A DNA stretch of 43,403 bases, taken from assembly GCA_964465355.1 (NCBI GenBank), contig CAYXJZ010000023.1, positions 1 through 43,403 of the forward strand, given 5' to 3'. The position numbers and the translations under genes were made by a program. This document shows positions 1-8,291 of this stretch, one piece after another. Within the stretch, counting starts at the first letter, position 1. Each line of letters begins with the position of its first letter. Under the pieces are notes generated by a model. The model saw only the letters and a program-made list of their open reading frames with translations. It had not been told where the DNA came from and searched no databases. Source of the stretch: JAABTL01 sp964465355. GTDB lineage: Bacteria; Deinococcota; Deinococci; Deinococcales; Trueperaceae.

Positions 1-772
1 CGAGGTCGTAGGCGTCCGGCGCCACGAAGGCGTTGTAGTAGCCGAAGCGCCCCTCCATCACCGTGGAGGGGCCGGTGAAGCCGGCCTTGGCCAGGGCCGC
101 GGCCTCCAGGCCCGCCTGGGCGGCCCAGCCGGCGTGCAGGGCCTTGGTGTCGGTGGGCTCGCCCAGGTAGGCCTCGCGGAGGCCTGAGGCCATCGAGCCC
201 GCGATGCCCAGCGCCTGCATGGTCTGCGCCGCGCTGGCGCCGGTCGCCACGGCCGCGGCCACCGCCGCCCCCATCACGCCGCACAGGGAGGTGGCGTGCA
301 GGCCTCGCTCGTGGAAGCGCCCCGGGGCGACCATCCCCGTGCGGACCACGGCCTCCAGACCGGCCACCACGGCCCTGAGCAGGTCGACGCCGCTGGCCCC
401 GGCCGCCTCGGCCGCGGCCAGCGCGGCCGGCACCACCACGGTGCTGGCATGGATGCGGGAGGCGTGGTGCGTGTCGTCGAAGTCCTGGGCGTGACCGAAG
501 GTGCCGTTGACCCAAGCCGCCTGGGGCGCAGGCACGCGCAGCCCACCGCCCACCAGCGTGGCCTCGGGCCGACCGCCCCTGGCCTCGACGATGCCGCGCA
601 AGGCGCTGGGCCCGCGTTCCCCCTGCGCACCGACGATGATGCCGAGCATGTCCAGCACGCGCATCTTCGCGGAGGTCGCGACCTGCTCCGGCACGTCGTG
701 CCACTGGAGGCCGCTGAGGTAGGTGGCCATCCGGCGTGCGGCGCTGGTCTCCGAGCTCGACAGCTGGGTCAT
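1..772 (-). CDS. MmgE/PrpD family protein, partial (C-terminus beyond the left edge)
   Basis: The frame is open from an ATG at 772 to the window edge (about 257 codons), starting MTQLSSSETSAARRMATYL. It carries the family hallmark GHAQDFDDTHHASRIHAS near residue 100, matching the HxxDFDDTH motif of the 2-methylcitrate dehydratase/cis-aconitate decarboxylase superfamily, then GLHATSLCGVMGAA and LHAGWAAQAGLEAAALAKAGF, both typical of the helical domain. These cytosolic enzymes act on di- or tricarboxylates, but sequence alone does not give the substrate. It is divergent from, and paralogous to, the MmgE/PrpD gene at 963; the shared 190-bp intergenic region holds two to three TGGTATACC-like dyads. 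No strong Shine-Dalgarno is visible before the ATG, so the start is likely rather than certain. The family call is firm; the exact activity is unknown. Confidence 0.85.
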   Translation of the reverse strand, partial: MTQLSSSETSAARRMATYLSGLQWHDVPEQVATSAKMRVLDMLGIIVGAQGERGPSALRGIVEARGGRPEATLVGGGLRVPAPQAAWVNGTFGHAQDFDDTHHASRIHASTVVVPAALAAAEAAGASGVDLLRAVVAGLEAVVRTGMVAPGRFHERGLHATSLCGVMGAAVAAAVATGASAAQTMQALGIAGSMASGLREAYLGEPTDTKALHAGWAAQAGLEAAALAKAGFTGPSTVMEGRFGYYNAFVAPDAYDL

Positions 773-810
773 CCTGACGTCCCATCCGAGGCTGGACCCG
801 GTCCGGCCCC

Positions 811-830
811 AATAGTATACTGGTGTACCG
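811..830. promoter_or_regulatory. Candidate GntR/FadR-type operator pair between divergent MmgE/PrpD genes
   Basis: Two overlapping dyads lie here: TAGTATACTG (813-822) and TGGTGTACCG (821-830). Both resemble the TGGTATACCA palindrome found perfectly at 898 and again upstream of the two binding-protein genes. AGTATACT also offers a TATACT -10 hexamer on either strand. FadR-subfamily GntR repressors are known to bind TNGTATACNA-type palindromes; assigning this site to such a regulator is inference. Confidence 0.5.
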
Positions 831-897
831 GAAGTCCATCCGGACGTCCCAGTGTCAACCGCCGCCGTCCACAGGCGGATCGGCGCACCGAGACTTC

Positions 898-907
898 TGG
901 TATACCA
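898..907. promoter_or_regulatory. Perfect TGGTATACCA palindrome, candidate operator
   Basis: This 10-bp perfect palindrome lies 55 bp upstream of the MmgE/PrpD start at 963. Near-identical TGGTATACCG sites occur upstream of the genes at 2465 and 4241. The form is that of a GntR/FadR-family operator; no such regulator lies next to it in the window. Confidence 0.55.
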
Positions 908-962
908 CGGTGCCATCCCCCGCTGGGCTGGTCGTGGGGCTGCTGAACACCGAGGAGGAACC

Positions 963-2315
963 ATGGGGCCGACCCAAACGCTCGCCGAGTTCGTCGTGAA
1001 CCATCGCTACGAGGACCTGCCTGGCCCTGTGATCCACGAAGGCAAGCGCTCCCTCCTCAACTGGCTGGGCGTCGCCGTCGGCGGCGCGCACCACCCCAGC
1101 ATCGACATCGCCCTGCAGGTCAGCCGGCAGTTCGCCGGCGGGCCCGTGGCCACCGTGCTCGGTCGAGGCGACCGCACCGACGTGCTGAACGCCAGCTTCC
1201 TCAACGGCACCAGCTCGCACGTCTTCGACTTCGACGACACGCACTTGGACACCATCATCCACCCCAGCGGGCCGGTGGCCGCGCCGCTGTTCGCGCTGGC
1301 CGAGCGGGACGGGACCTCCGGACAGGCGCTGGTCCACGCCTTCGCCCTCGGCGTGGACGCCGCCTGCCGCATCGGCCTGGCCGTGTACCCCTCGCACTAC
1401 GACGTGGGTTGGCACATCACCGGCACCGCCGGCGTCTTCGGCGCGGCCATCGCCGCCGCCAAGCTGCTCGGGCTCGACGTCCCACGCACGCAGCAGGCGA
1501 TCGGGCTGGCCGCCGCCCAGGCCTCCGGCCTGCGCGAGATGTTCGGCACCATGACCAAGCCCTTCCACGTGGGCCATGCGGGCAAGAACGGCCTGTTCGC
1601 GGCGCTGCTGGCCGAGGCCGGCTTCACCAGCTCGCTGCAGGCGCTGGAGGCCAAGCGCGGCTTCGCCAACGTGCTGGCCACCGAGCACGACCTGAGCGAG
1701 GTCACCGAGGGCCTGGGCGAGCGCTTCGAGCTGAGCAGGAACACCTACAAGCCCTTCGCCTGCGGCATCGTCATCCACCCCTCCATCGACGGCTGCATCC
1801 AGGTCCGCCAGCAGCTGGGGGGCGCCGTCGAACGGGTGGCCGCCGTCGAGCTGGAGGTCCACCCTCTGGTGCTGGAGCTCACCGGCAAGACCGAGCCGCG
1901 CACCGGCCTCGAGGGCAAGTTCAGCGTCTACCACTCGGCCGCGGCCGCCCTGGTGGACGGCGAGGCAGGCGAGCAGCAGTACAGCGACGAGCGGGTCAGC
2001 GCGCCCCTGCTGGTCGACCTCAGGCGCAAGGTCAAGGCCACCGCCAACCCGGCCGTCCGCGAGGACGAGGCGCACGTGCGCGTGACGACCACCGACGGCG
2101 AGGTGCTCCACGTCCACGTGGAACACGCCATCGGCAGCCTGGCGCGGCCGATGACCGACGGCGACCTGGAGGCCAAGTTCCTCTCCCTGACCTCGGCCTC
2201 GCTGGGCGAGCCCGCCGCCAGGCAGGCGATCGACCTGCTGTGGGCGCTGGACAGGCAGCGCGACCTGGGCGCCCTGGTCCAGAGCGTCACCCCCATCGCC
2301 CAGCCGAGCATCTAG
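963..2315 (+). CDS. MmgE/PrpD family protein
   Basis: This is a 450-residue protein, the usual length for the MmgE/PrpD (2-methylcitrate dehydratase/cis-aconitate decarboxylase/immunoresponsive gene 1) superfamily. The ATG at 963 is chosen because GAGGAGGAA lies just upstream; the frame opens earlier but without a ribosome site. HVFDFDDTHLDTIIHPSGP (residues ~85-103) is the family signature at the active-site cleft, and MFGTMTKPFHVGHAGKNG (~193-210) is the conserved second stretch with the KxxHxG element. The family dehydrates, decarboxylates or isomerises small polycarboxylates in the cytosol. It diverges from a paralogue at 772 and precedes two solute-binding protein genes with matching operators, so a joint uptake-and-catabolism unit is plausible. 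The substrate is not determinable here. Confidence 0.9.
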   Translation: MGPTQTLAEFVVNHRYEDLPGPVIHEGKRSLLNWLGVAVGGAHHPSIDIALQVSRQFAGGPVATVLGRGDRTDVLNASFLNGTSSHVFDFDDTHLDTIIHPSGPVAAPLFALAERDGTSGQALVHAFALGVDAACRIGLAVYPSHYDVGWHITGTAGVFGAAIAAAKLLGLDVPRTQQAIGLAAAQASGLREMFGTMTKPFHVGHAGKNGLFAALLAEAGFTSSLQALEAKRGFANVLATEHDLSEVTEGLGERFELSRNTYKPFACGIVIHPSIDGCIQVRQQLGGAVERVAAVELEVHPLVLELTGKTEPRTGLEGKFSVYHSAAAALVDGEAGEQQYSDERVSAPLLVDLRRKVKATANPAVREDEAHVRVTTTDGEVLHVHVEHAIGSLARPMTDGDLEAKFLSLTSASLGEPAARQAIDLLWALDRQRDLGALVQSVTPIAQPSI

Positions 2316-2373
2316 GCGCCCGCCGGCCGACCACCGAGGCGCGGTCAGCGCGCCGCACCACCAAATGGCATCA

Positions 2374-2383
2374 TGGTATACCG
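2374..2383. promoter_or_regulatory. TGGTATACCG dyad, candidate operator
   Basis: This near-perfect palindrome sits in ATGGTATACCGTAG, 81 bp before the binding-protein start at 2465. The same 12 bases, GGTATACCGTAG, recur at 4151. It belongs to the operator series at 813, 821, 898 and 4150. Confidence 0.55.
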
Positions 2384-2464
2384 TAGTTCTAACCGACGGG
2401 ACCGATCGCCCGCGCTGCCCCTAGGCCGGCTTCGAGGCCTCCGTCTGGACCAGAAAGGACCTCC

Positions 2465-4054
2465 ATGGTCGAAACCGCATCCGTCCTGACCCGCCTCATG
2501 CTGTCGGCACTGCTGGCGCTGAGCCTCTCCTCGGTCCTGGCGCAGTCGCAGGCCCCCGAGGAGCCACGCCGCGGCGGCACCCTGGTCGTCGCCGTCGCCA
2601 GCGAGCCGGACGCCCTCGAGCCGATGAAGATGACCCGCTCGGACGTCCCCGAGTACACCCAGCTGATGGTGGAGGGCCTCTTCGCCATCGACGCCGACGG
2701 CCTGGTCCAGCCCCATCTCGTCGACCACGTCGAGGTCAGCGAGGACGGCCTGGTCTACGACCTCCGCCTGCGCTCCGGCGTCCTCTTCCACGACGGCAGC
2801 ACCCTGAGCAGCGAAGACGTCATCGCCTCCATGGAGCGCTGGTCCAACTGGGGCCAGGGCCGCGAGGTGTTCGCCGCCCTCGCCTCCATCGAGGCGGTGG
2901 ACGAGCTCAGCATCCGCCTGCACCTGCACCAGCCCTACCCGCTGCTGATCAGCATGCTGGCGGTGCCGGCAGGCACCGGCCTGTACGTCTACCCCAAGGC
3001 GCTGCTGGACGAGGTCGGCACCGCCGACATGGCGGCGGAGCAGATCGTGGGCACCGGGCCCTACGTCTTCGAGCAGTGGCAGCGCGGCAGCCGCTTCCGC
3101 GTCGTGCGCAACGACGCCTACGCCGCCCGCAGCGAGCCCACCAGCGGCTACGCCGGGAACCAGACCCCCTGGTTCGACGCGGTGGAGTACCGCCTCATCC
3201 CCGACCCGGCCGTCCGCCTGGCCGGTGCCGAGGCAGGCGAGTTCGACGTGGCCAGGAACATCCCCACCGACTTCTACGACATCGTCAGCAGCAACCCCGC
3301 CCTGCGGGTGATCCGCTTCGAGAGCGGCCCGATCTTCGTGCAGATCGACCGCGCCCACGGCCTCACCCAGGCCGGCTGGACCGGCAACCAGGCCTTCCGC
3401 CAGGCCATGTCGCTGGCCATGGACAAGCACATGCTGGCCGCCACCATCGGCCACCCCGACTTCTCCTCCGCCGACGACTGCAACCTGGCGGTCCCACCGG
3501 CCTGGCGCACCGACATCTGCCAGGAGCGCTACCACGCCTACGACCCCGAGCGCGCCCGCGAGATCCTCGCCGAGATCGGCTACGACGGCGAGACCCTCAC
3601 CTACGTCACCAACCCCGACCGCGACATCTTCTTCAACCCCGCCCTGCTGGCGGCGCAGATGCTGCGCGACGTCGGCATCAACGTGGACCTGCTCCCGGTC
3701 GACGCCGCCACCATGCTCGACATGCGCGAGCGCCCCAACACCTGGGACCTGATCGGCGGCGGCCACTCCGAGAAGCTCGACCCCACGCTGTGGAGCCCGG
3801 TGCTCCCCGACCACTTCGGCTGGTTCGGCGCCTACCCGCCCGAGTTGCAGAGCCTGCTCGACCAGCTGCGGATGGAGACCGACCCCGACCTGCGCATCGC
3901 CCTGTGGGAGCAGTACACCGACTTCTGGTACGACTGGGTGCCCATGATCAAGGTCGGCGACCAGTACACGATGCACGTGGAGAACGTCCGCTACAGCGGC
4001 ATGGACAAGCCGGGCTCCGGCATCTACATGAACCACGGTGCCGGCTGGAAGTGA
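2465..4054 (+). CDS. ABC transporter substrate-binding protein, family 5 (peptide/nickel type)
   Basis: This 529-residue exported protein belongs to the SBP_bac_5 (DppA/OppA/NikA) family. It has an N-terminal signal peptide (hydrophobic LMLSALLALSLSSVLA, cleavage near AQSQA), then RRGGTLVVAVASEPDALEPM, the usual first strand. Further on are LRSGVLFHDGSTLSSEDVIASMERW (the family's L+.gv.fhDG...a.DV..s motif), GTGPYVFEQW and AFRQAMSLAMDKHML. Such proteins capture peptides, sugars, opines or metal chelates in the periplasm and deliver them to DppBC-like permeases. No permease or ATPase gene is adjacent, so it is an orphan here. AGAAAGGACC precedes the ATG. A strong intrinsic terminator follows at 4079. 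It is a close paralogue of the next gene. Confidence 0.92.
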   Translation: MVETASVLTRLMLSALLALSLSSVLAQSQAPEEPRRGGTLVVAVASEPDALEPMKMTRSDVPEYTQLMVEGLFAIDADGLVQPHLVDHVEVSEDGLVYDLRLRSGVLFHDGSTLSSEDVIASMERWSNWGQGREVFAALASIEAVDELSIRLHLHQPYPLLISMLAVPAGTGLYVYPKALLDEVGTADMAAEQIVGTGPYVFEQWQRGSRFRVVRNDAYAARSEPTSGYAGNQTPWFDAVEYRLIPDPAVRLAGAEAGEFDVARNIPTDFYDIVSSNPALRVIRFESGPIFVQIDRAHGLTQAGWTGNQAFRQAMSLAMDKHMLAATIGHPDFSSADDCNLAVPPAWRTDICQERYHAYDPERAREILAEIGYDGETLTYVTNPDRDIFFNPALLAAQMLRDVGINVDLLPVDAATMLDMRERPNTWDLIGGGHSEKLDPTLWSPVLPDHFGWFGAYPPELQSLLDQLRMETDPDLRIALWEQYTDFWYDWVPMIKVGDQYTMHVENVRYSGMDKPGSGIYMNHGAGWK

Positions 4055-4078
4055 GTCACCGGCCCTGAACCCCGTCCT

Positions 4079-4114
4079 GAAGCGGGCGCCTGTTCATGCA
4101 GGCGCCCGCTTCTT
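4079..4114 (+). terminator. Intrinsic terminator after first binding-protein gene
   Basis: A perfect 14-bp inverted repeat (GAAGCGGGCGCCTG, 4079-4092, with CAGGCGCCCGCTTC, 4099-4112) encloses a 6-nt loop. TTC follows the stem, but the T-tract is short. It lies 25 bp after the stop codon, so the two paralogous genes probably form separate transcripts. Confidence 0.75.
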
Positions 4115-4149
4115 CACACCCCACCCACTGGATGCGGACAGCGGCATTG

Positions 4150-4159
4150 TGGTATACCG
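4150..4159. promoter_or_regulatory. TGGTATACCG dyad, candidate operator
   Basis: This dyad lies 90 bp upstream of the second binding-protein start at 4241 and matches the site at 2374 over GGTATACCGTAG. A TTGACA hexamer follows at 4172-4177, but no convincing -10 was found at the normal distance. The site is shared with the PrpD and first binding-protein genes. Confidence 0.55.
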
Positions 4160-4240
4160 TAGCACCACCACTTGACATGGGGTCATGTGGCTCGCACCGA
4201 GTCCACAAGGACACGACGTCCAGCACGGGAGGAAACCTCG

Positions 4241-5824
4241 ATGGCCAAGCTCACGTCCGCTTCAACCAGGTTCGTCCTCATCCTGTTGCTCGCGCTCCTG
4301 CCGTCGCTGGCCGCTGCCCAGCAGCAGGCGCCCGAGGAGCCACGCCGCGGCGGCACCCTGGTGATCGCCGCCCCCTTCGAGCCCGACGCCATCGAGCCGA
4401 TGAAGGTCACCCGGGCCATCGTCCACGAGTACGCCCAGCTCATGCTCGAGGGCCTGTTCGCGGTCGACGCCGACGGCCTGGTCCAGCCCCACCTGGTCGA
4501 CAGCTTCGAGGCCAGCGCCGACGGCCTGGTCTACGACTTCACACTGCGCTCCGGCATCCTCTTCCACGACGGCACGCCGCTGACCAGCGACGACGTCATC
4601 GCCTCCATGGAGCGCTGGTCGAACTGGGGCCAGGGCCGCGACGTCTACCAGGTCCTCGCCTCAGTGGAGGCCTTGGACGAGCTCAGCTTCCGCGTGGCGC
4701 TCAACGAGCCCTACCCGCTGCTGCTCACCATGATGGCGGTCCCCGGCTCGGGCCTCTACATCTACCCCCGCTGGCAGGTGGAGGAGGTCGGCACCGCCGA
4801 CATGCCGGACCGGTCCATCGGCACGGGGCCCTACGTCTTCGACCTGTGGCAGCGCGGCAGCCGCTTCCGCGTCGTGCGCAACGAGAACTACGCCGCCCGC
4901 AGCGAGCCCACCAGCGGCTACGCCGGCGACCAGACCCCCTGGCTCGACGCCATCGAGTACCGCCTCATCCCCGACCCCGCCGTCCGCCTGGCGGGCGCCG
5001 AGGCCGGCGAGTTCGACGTGGCCCGCGAGATCCCCTCCGACTTCTACGACATCATCCAGGCCAACCCCTCGCTGGACGTCTTCCGCTTCGTGGGCTCGCC
5101 CCTCTTCATCCAGATCGACCGCTCCCACGGCCTCACCCAGGCGGGCTGGACCGGCAACCAGGCCTTCCGCCAGGCCATGTCGCTGGCCATGGACAAGCAC
5201 CAGCTGGCGGCCACCCTCGGCCATCCCGACTTCTCCTCGGCCGAGGACTGCAACCTGGCCGTGCCGCCCGCCTGGCTCACCGACATCTGCCAGGAGCGCT
5301 ACCACGCCTACGACCCGGAACGTGCCCGCGAGATCCTGGCCGAGATCGGCTACGACGGCGAGCAGCTGACCTTCGTCACCGACCCCAACCGCGACATCTT
5401 CTTCAACCCCGCCCTGCTGGCGGTGCAGATGCTGCGCGACGTGGGCATCAACATCGAGCTGCTGCCGGTGGACGCCGCCACGCTGCTCGACATGCGCGAG
5501 CGCCCGCGCACCTGGGACCTGATCTCGGGTGGGCACTCCGAGAAGCTCGACCCCACGCTCTGGAGCCCAGTCCTCCCCGACCACTTCGGCTGGTTCGGCG
5601 CCTACCCGCCCGAGCTGCAGGACCTGCTCGACCAGCTGCGCACCGAGACCGACGCGGCCGCACGCATCGCCCTGTGGGAGCAGTACACCGACTTCTGGTA
5701 CGACTGGGTGCCCATGATCAAGGTGGCCGACACCTACACGATGCACATCCAGAACGTGCGCTACAGCGGCCTGGACAAGCCCGGCTCGGGGATCTACATC
5801 AACCACGGCGCCGGCTGGAAGTAG
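4241..5824 (+). CDS. ABC transporter substrate-binding protein, family 5 (paralogue of the preceding gene)
   Basis: This is a 527-residue SBP_bac_5 protein. The ATG at 4241 is used because GGGAGGAA lies 7-13 bases upstream and a signal peptide (FVLILLLALLPSLAAA, cleavage near AQQQA) follows directly; an upstream ATG at 4172 lacks both. By eye it is roughly four-fifths identical to the protein at 2465. Long stretches are identical at DNA level as well, such as the region coding GLTQAGWTGNQAFRQAMSL, which argues for recent tandem duplication or gene conversion. Differences cluster in ligand-lobe segments such as residues ~160-200. It carries its own TGGTATACCG site upstream and a strong terminator downstream. 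No cognate membrane components lie in the window, and the ligand is unknown. Confidence 0.92.
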   Translation: MAKLTSASTRFVLILLLALLPSLAAAQQQAPEEPRRGGTLVIAAPFEPDAIEPMKVTRAIVHEYAQLMLEGLFAVDADGLVQPHLVDSFEASADGLVYDFTLRSGILFHDGTPLTSDDVIASMERWSNWGQGRDVYQVLASVEALDELSFRVALNEPYPLLLTMMAVPGSGLYIYPRWQVEEVGTADMPDRSIGTGPYVFDLWQRGSRFRVVRNENYAARSEPTSGYAGDQTPWLDAIEYRLIPDPAVRLAGAEAGEFDVAREIPSDFYDIIQANPSLDVFRFVGSPLFIQIDRSHGLTQAGWTGNQAFRQAMSLAMDKHQLAATLGHPDFSSAEDCNLAVPPAWLTDICQERYHAYDPERAREILAEIGYDGEQLTFVTDPNRDIFFNPALLAVQMLRDVGINIELLPVDAATLLDMRERPRTWDLISGGHSEKLDPTLWSPVLPDHFGWFGAYPPELQDLLDQLRTETDAAARIALWEQYTDFWYDWVPMIKVADTYTMHIQNVRYSGLDKPGSGIYINHGAGWK

Positions 5825-5874
5825 GCGGCAGGCCGGGTCGCTGCCCGCAGCGAACCCATCCCTCGGACCGAACT

Positions 5875-5910
5875 GGAGGCGTGCGGACCATCCGCACGCC
5901 TCCTCTCTTG
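5875..5910 (+). terminator. Intrinsic terminator after second binding-protein gene
   Basis: A 13-bp perfect stem (GGAGGCGTGCGGA, 5875-5887, with TCCGCACGCCTCC, 5891-5903) has a 3-nt loop and is followed by TCTCTTG. It lies 50 bp after the stop. Confidence 0.75.
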
Positions 5911-6016
5911 CCCTTCCTCGAGCATCGCTAGCCGGCGCATCAGGGGCCCCGAAGGCCGGTTGCCGCAGCCCTTCAGGCCGTTCCAACCGCGTCAGGCACG
6001 GTTCTCCTGCATCATC

Positions 6017-6045
6017 TTGACGAATGGCGCATACGGCCGTATGAT
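6017..6045 (+). promoter_or_regulatory. Sigma-70-type promoter in element copy 1
   Basis: TTGACG (6017-6022), a 17-bp spacer and TATGAT (6040-6045) make a near-consensus promoter firing rightward. The spacer contains GGC...GCC (6026-6028 with 6036-6038), and CATACGGCCGTATG (6030-6043) is a perfect palindrome overlapping the -10. No protein gene lies downstream on this strand. The only product would be the short transcript ending at the T-tract around 6092. Confidence 0.55.
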
Positions 6046-6052
6046 GGTTGCT

Positions 6053-6092
6053 ATCAAACGTTGAACGCGGCGCCTTCAGAGGCGCTTTTTCT
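6053..6092 (+). ncRNA. Putative tiny RNA (~40 nt) with its own terminator, copy 1
   Basis: Counting seven to eight bases from TATGAT puts the start near 6053. The transcript would carry TCAA-ACG-TTGA and then the terminator stem GCGCCT (6070-6075)/AGGCGC (6080-6085) with TTTTTCTTT. There is no start codon with a ribosome site inside. Presence of RNA is inferred only from promoter and terminator spacing plus conservation in copy 2. An alternative is a regulatory or insulating element with no discrete product. Confidence 0.4.
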
Positions 6093-6161
6093 TTGGCTGC
6101 CGACTTCCCGTGGCCGCTTCGCATGGATGGCCCTCGGCTCGCCCCGGCCAGCCCATCCCCC

Positions 6162-8291
6162 CTAGCTGCGATCGTCCATCGGCAGCCGGGCGGGCCACCA
6201 GGCCTTCGACCCCAGGTCGTACAGCAGCCCTGGCACCAGGAAGGTCCTGACCACCAGCGCATCGAGCAGCACCCCGAAGGCCACCAGGAAGGCGATCTGC
6301 GCCAAGAACAGCAGGGGGATGACGGCCAGCGCGGCGAAGGTCGCCGCCAGCACCACCCCCGCCGACGTGATGACGCCGCCGGTTACCCGGAGGCCGAGCA
6401 ACACCGCCGGCCTGGTGCCGACCCGCAGCGCCTCTTCGCGGACCCGACTGGTGAGGAAGATGTTGTAGTCGATCCCCAGCGCCACCAGGAACACGAAGGC
6501 GAAGAGCGGCACCACCGGATCCGCGCCGGGGAAGCCGAACCAGCCGTCGAACAGCAGGGAGGCGATCCCCAGGGTGGCCAGGTAGGACAGCACGGTGGTC
6601 GCCACCAACAGCACAGGCGCCAGCAGGGAGCGAAGCAGGAGGACGAGCATGGCGGTGATCACCACCAGCACCAAGGGGATGATGATCCCCAGGTCGGCGC
6701 GCGCCTGCCTCCGGGTGTCGAGGTCGGCGGCGGTGGGTCCGCCCACCAGGCCGTCCGGATCGACCGAGCGAACGGCGGAGCGCAGCTCGCCCACCGCCCC
6801 GATGGCCGCGTCGCTGTCGGCCGCGTAGGCCAAGGTGACCTGCAGCTCCACCCATGATCGACCCTGGTCCTCCACCACCATCGGCGTTGCAGCAGCACCG
6901 AAGCCCGCGCTGCGCACCGTCACCGAGGCCACACCGTCGACGGCGGCCAGGGCCTCACGGAGCGGGTCCACGCGGCTCGCGTCGCCGAGGACCACGGTGG
7001 GCGCGCCCGCGCCGGCGGCGAAGTAGCGGGCCTGGGCCGCCTGCCCGGCGGCCGACTCGGTGGCGCCGAGCACCACTTCGCTCTGAGCCACGCCATCGGC
7101 GCGGAAGGTCGGGAAGAAGGCGGCCGCGGCCAGCAGGCCCACGGTGGTCACCACCCACACACGCCTGGGGTGGCGCTGCACGGTGGAGGCCACGCGCGTC
7201 CAGATGCCATTGGCCGGCTGCTCCTCGCCGTGCTCCTCGGTGATCCCCACCCGAGCGTCAGCCGGGACGGCGACCTTGGGTGCGAAGGGGAAGAAGGCCG
7301 CCCGGCCCACCAAGGCCAGCAGAGCCGGGAGGAAGCTGAGGCCCGCCAGCATGGACCACACGATGCCCACGGCAGCCACCGGACCGAGGGCACGGTTGGA
7401 GTTCAGGTCGGAGGCCAGCAGGCACAGCAGCCCGGCGATCACCGTGCCCCCGGAGGCGAGGATGGGCTCCAGCGCCCCGCGCCAGGCCTTGCGCAGCGCG
7501 GCGCCCACCTCCTGCTCAGTCTTGAGCGCCTCCCGGAAGCGGGCGACCATGAGCAGGCCGTAGTCGGTGGCCGCGCCGACCACGAGGATGAACAAGATGC
7601 CCTGCGTCTGGCCGTTCAGGCTGATCCAGCCGGCCTTGGCCATCCAGAACACCACCACCACCGACACCGACAAGGCGCCGATGGCGCTGCTGAGCACCAG
7701 CAGCGGCAGCAGGGGGCTGCGGTACACCACCAGCAGGATCAGCAGCACGGCGCTCACCGTGACCAGCAGCAGGATGCCGTCGATCTCGCCGAAGGCCTCC
7801 ACCAGGTCAGCGAGGAAGCCGGCCGGGCCGGTGACGAAGCTGCCGACCCCGGCCGGAGGGTCGGCCAGCACTGCCCTCATGGCGGCGACCACCTCGGCAG
7901 TTGCTCCTTGCACCGTCACGAAGGCCTGCAGCGCCAACGGCGAGCCGTCCACCGCGCGCTCGCCGGAGGGCAGCAGGGGCGACCTTGGCCCCACGCCCTC
8001 GATGAGGTCGATGGCGCGCATGCGATCCTCCAGCGCTTGGGCGGCCGGCCCGTCGATGCCGGCGGCCTCCTCCGCCACGAAGACGACCACCGCGGGCGGC
8101 CCCAGGTCATCGTCGAAGAGCGCCCTGAGCTGTAGCGCTCGGGTGGACTCGGCCGTGGCGGGCAGGAAGTCGGTGGGCGACTGGGACTGCACCTCCGGCA
8201 GGCGTCCGAAGTAGGGTCCGCCGACGGCGGCAGCCGCCAGCCACCCCGCCACCAGCAGCAGGGCAAGGAACTTCTTGGGCAGAGACGACAA
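6162..8291 (-). CDS. MMPL-family (RND superfamily) transporter, MmpL/actinobacterial type
   Basis: This is a 709-residue inner-membrane protein with the duplicated RND layout: one N-terminal helix (FLALLLVAGWLAAAAVGG), a periplasmic loop, five helices, a cytosolic stretch, then a second helix-loop-five-helix half. Both halves carry the MmpL proton-relay signature: GAATDYGLLMVARFREAL near residue 242 and GIDYNIFLTSRVREEAL near residue 608. Family members use the proton gradient to export lipids, siderophores or drugs. The start is TTG at 8291, read with AAGGGG seven bases upstream. The gene stands alone, lying precisely between two direct copies of the 110-bp element. The upstream region holds TACTAGTA and repeated TATG motifs that could bind a regulator. 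Substrate unknown. Confidence 0.9.
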   Translation of the reverse strand: MSSLPKKFLALLLVAGWLAAAAVGGPYFGRLPEVQSQSPTDFLPATAESTRALQLRALFDDDLGPPAVVVFVAEEAAGIDGPAAQALEDRMRAIDLIEGVGPRSPLLPSGERAVDGSPLALQAFVTVQGATAEVVAAMRAVLADPPAGVGSFVTGPAGFLADLVEAFGEIDGILLLVTVSAVLLILLVVYRSPLLPLLVLSSAIGALSVSVVVVFWMAKAGWISLNGQTQGILFILVVGAATDYGLLMVARFREALKTEQEVGAALRKAWRGALEPILASGGTVIAGLLCLLASDLNSNRALGPVAAVGIVWSMLAGLSFLPALLALVGRAAFFPFAPKVAVPADARVGITEEHGEEQPANGIWTRVASTVQRHPRRVWVVTTVGLLAAAAFFPTFRADGVAQSEVVLGATESAAGQAAQARYFAAGAGAPTVVLGDASRVDPLREALAAVDGVASVTVRSAGFGAAATPMVVEDQGRSWVELQVTLAYAADSDAAIGAVGELRSAVRSVDPDGLVGGPTAADLDTRRQARADLGIIIPLVLVVITAMLVLLLRSLLAPVLLVATTVLSYLATLGIASLLFDGWFGFPGADPVVPLFAFVFLVALGIDYNIFLTSRVREEALRVGTRPAVLLGLRVTGGVITSAGVVLAATFAALAVIPLLFLAQIAFLVAFGVLLDALVVRTFLVPGLLYDLGSKAWWPARLPMDDRS

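Larger units (their letters stand above)
5978..6094 (+). repeat. Promoter-dyad-terminator element, copy 1
   Basis: This ~117-bp element recurs in direct orientation at 8453-8570. The two copies align without indels for about 95 nt (constant offset of 2,475), diverging only in short patches. In order, it contains CGTCAGGCACGG, a CGTCAGG/CTTGACG inverted pair, TTGACG-N17-TATGAT, a TCAA-ACG-TTGA mini-hairpin, and GCGCCT-TCAG-AGGCGC followed by TTTTTCTTT. It lies in the gene-free stretch 5911-6161, beyond the 3' end of the MMPL gene. It resembles no insertion-sequence end, CRISPR repeat or tRNA that I recognise. Confidence 0.75.

Noticed and set aside
5990..6070. attC or integron-like site in the repeated element
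   Set aside because: No GTTRRRY/RYYYAAC core pair in the right arrangement, and no integrase or cassette series nearby.
6048..8214. Plus-strand frames opposite the MMPL gene
   Set aside because: Low-complexity His/Arg/Gln-rich translations with no ribosome sites; the minus strand carries the recognised family.
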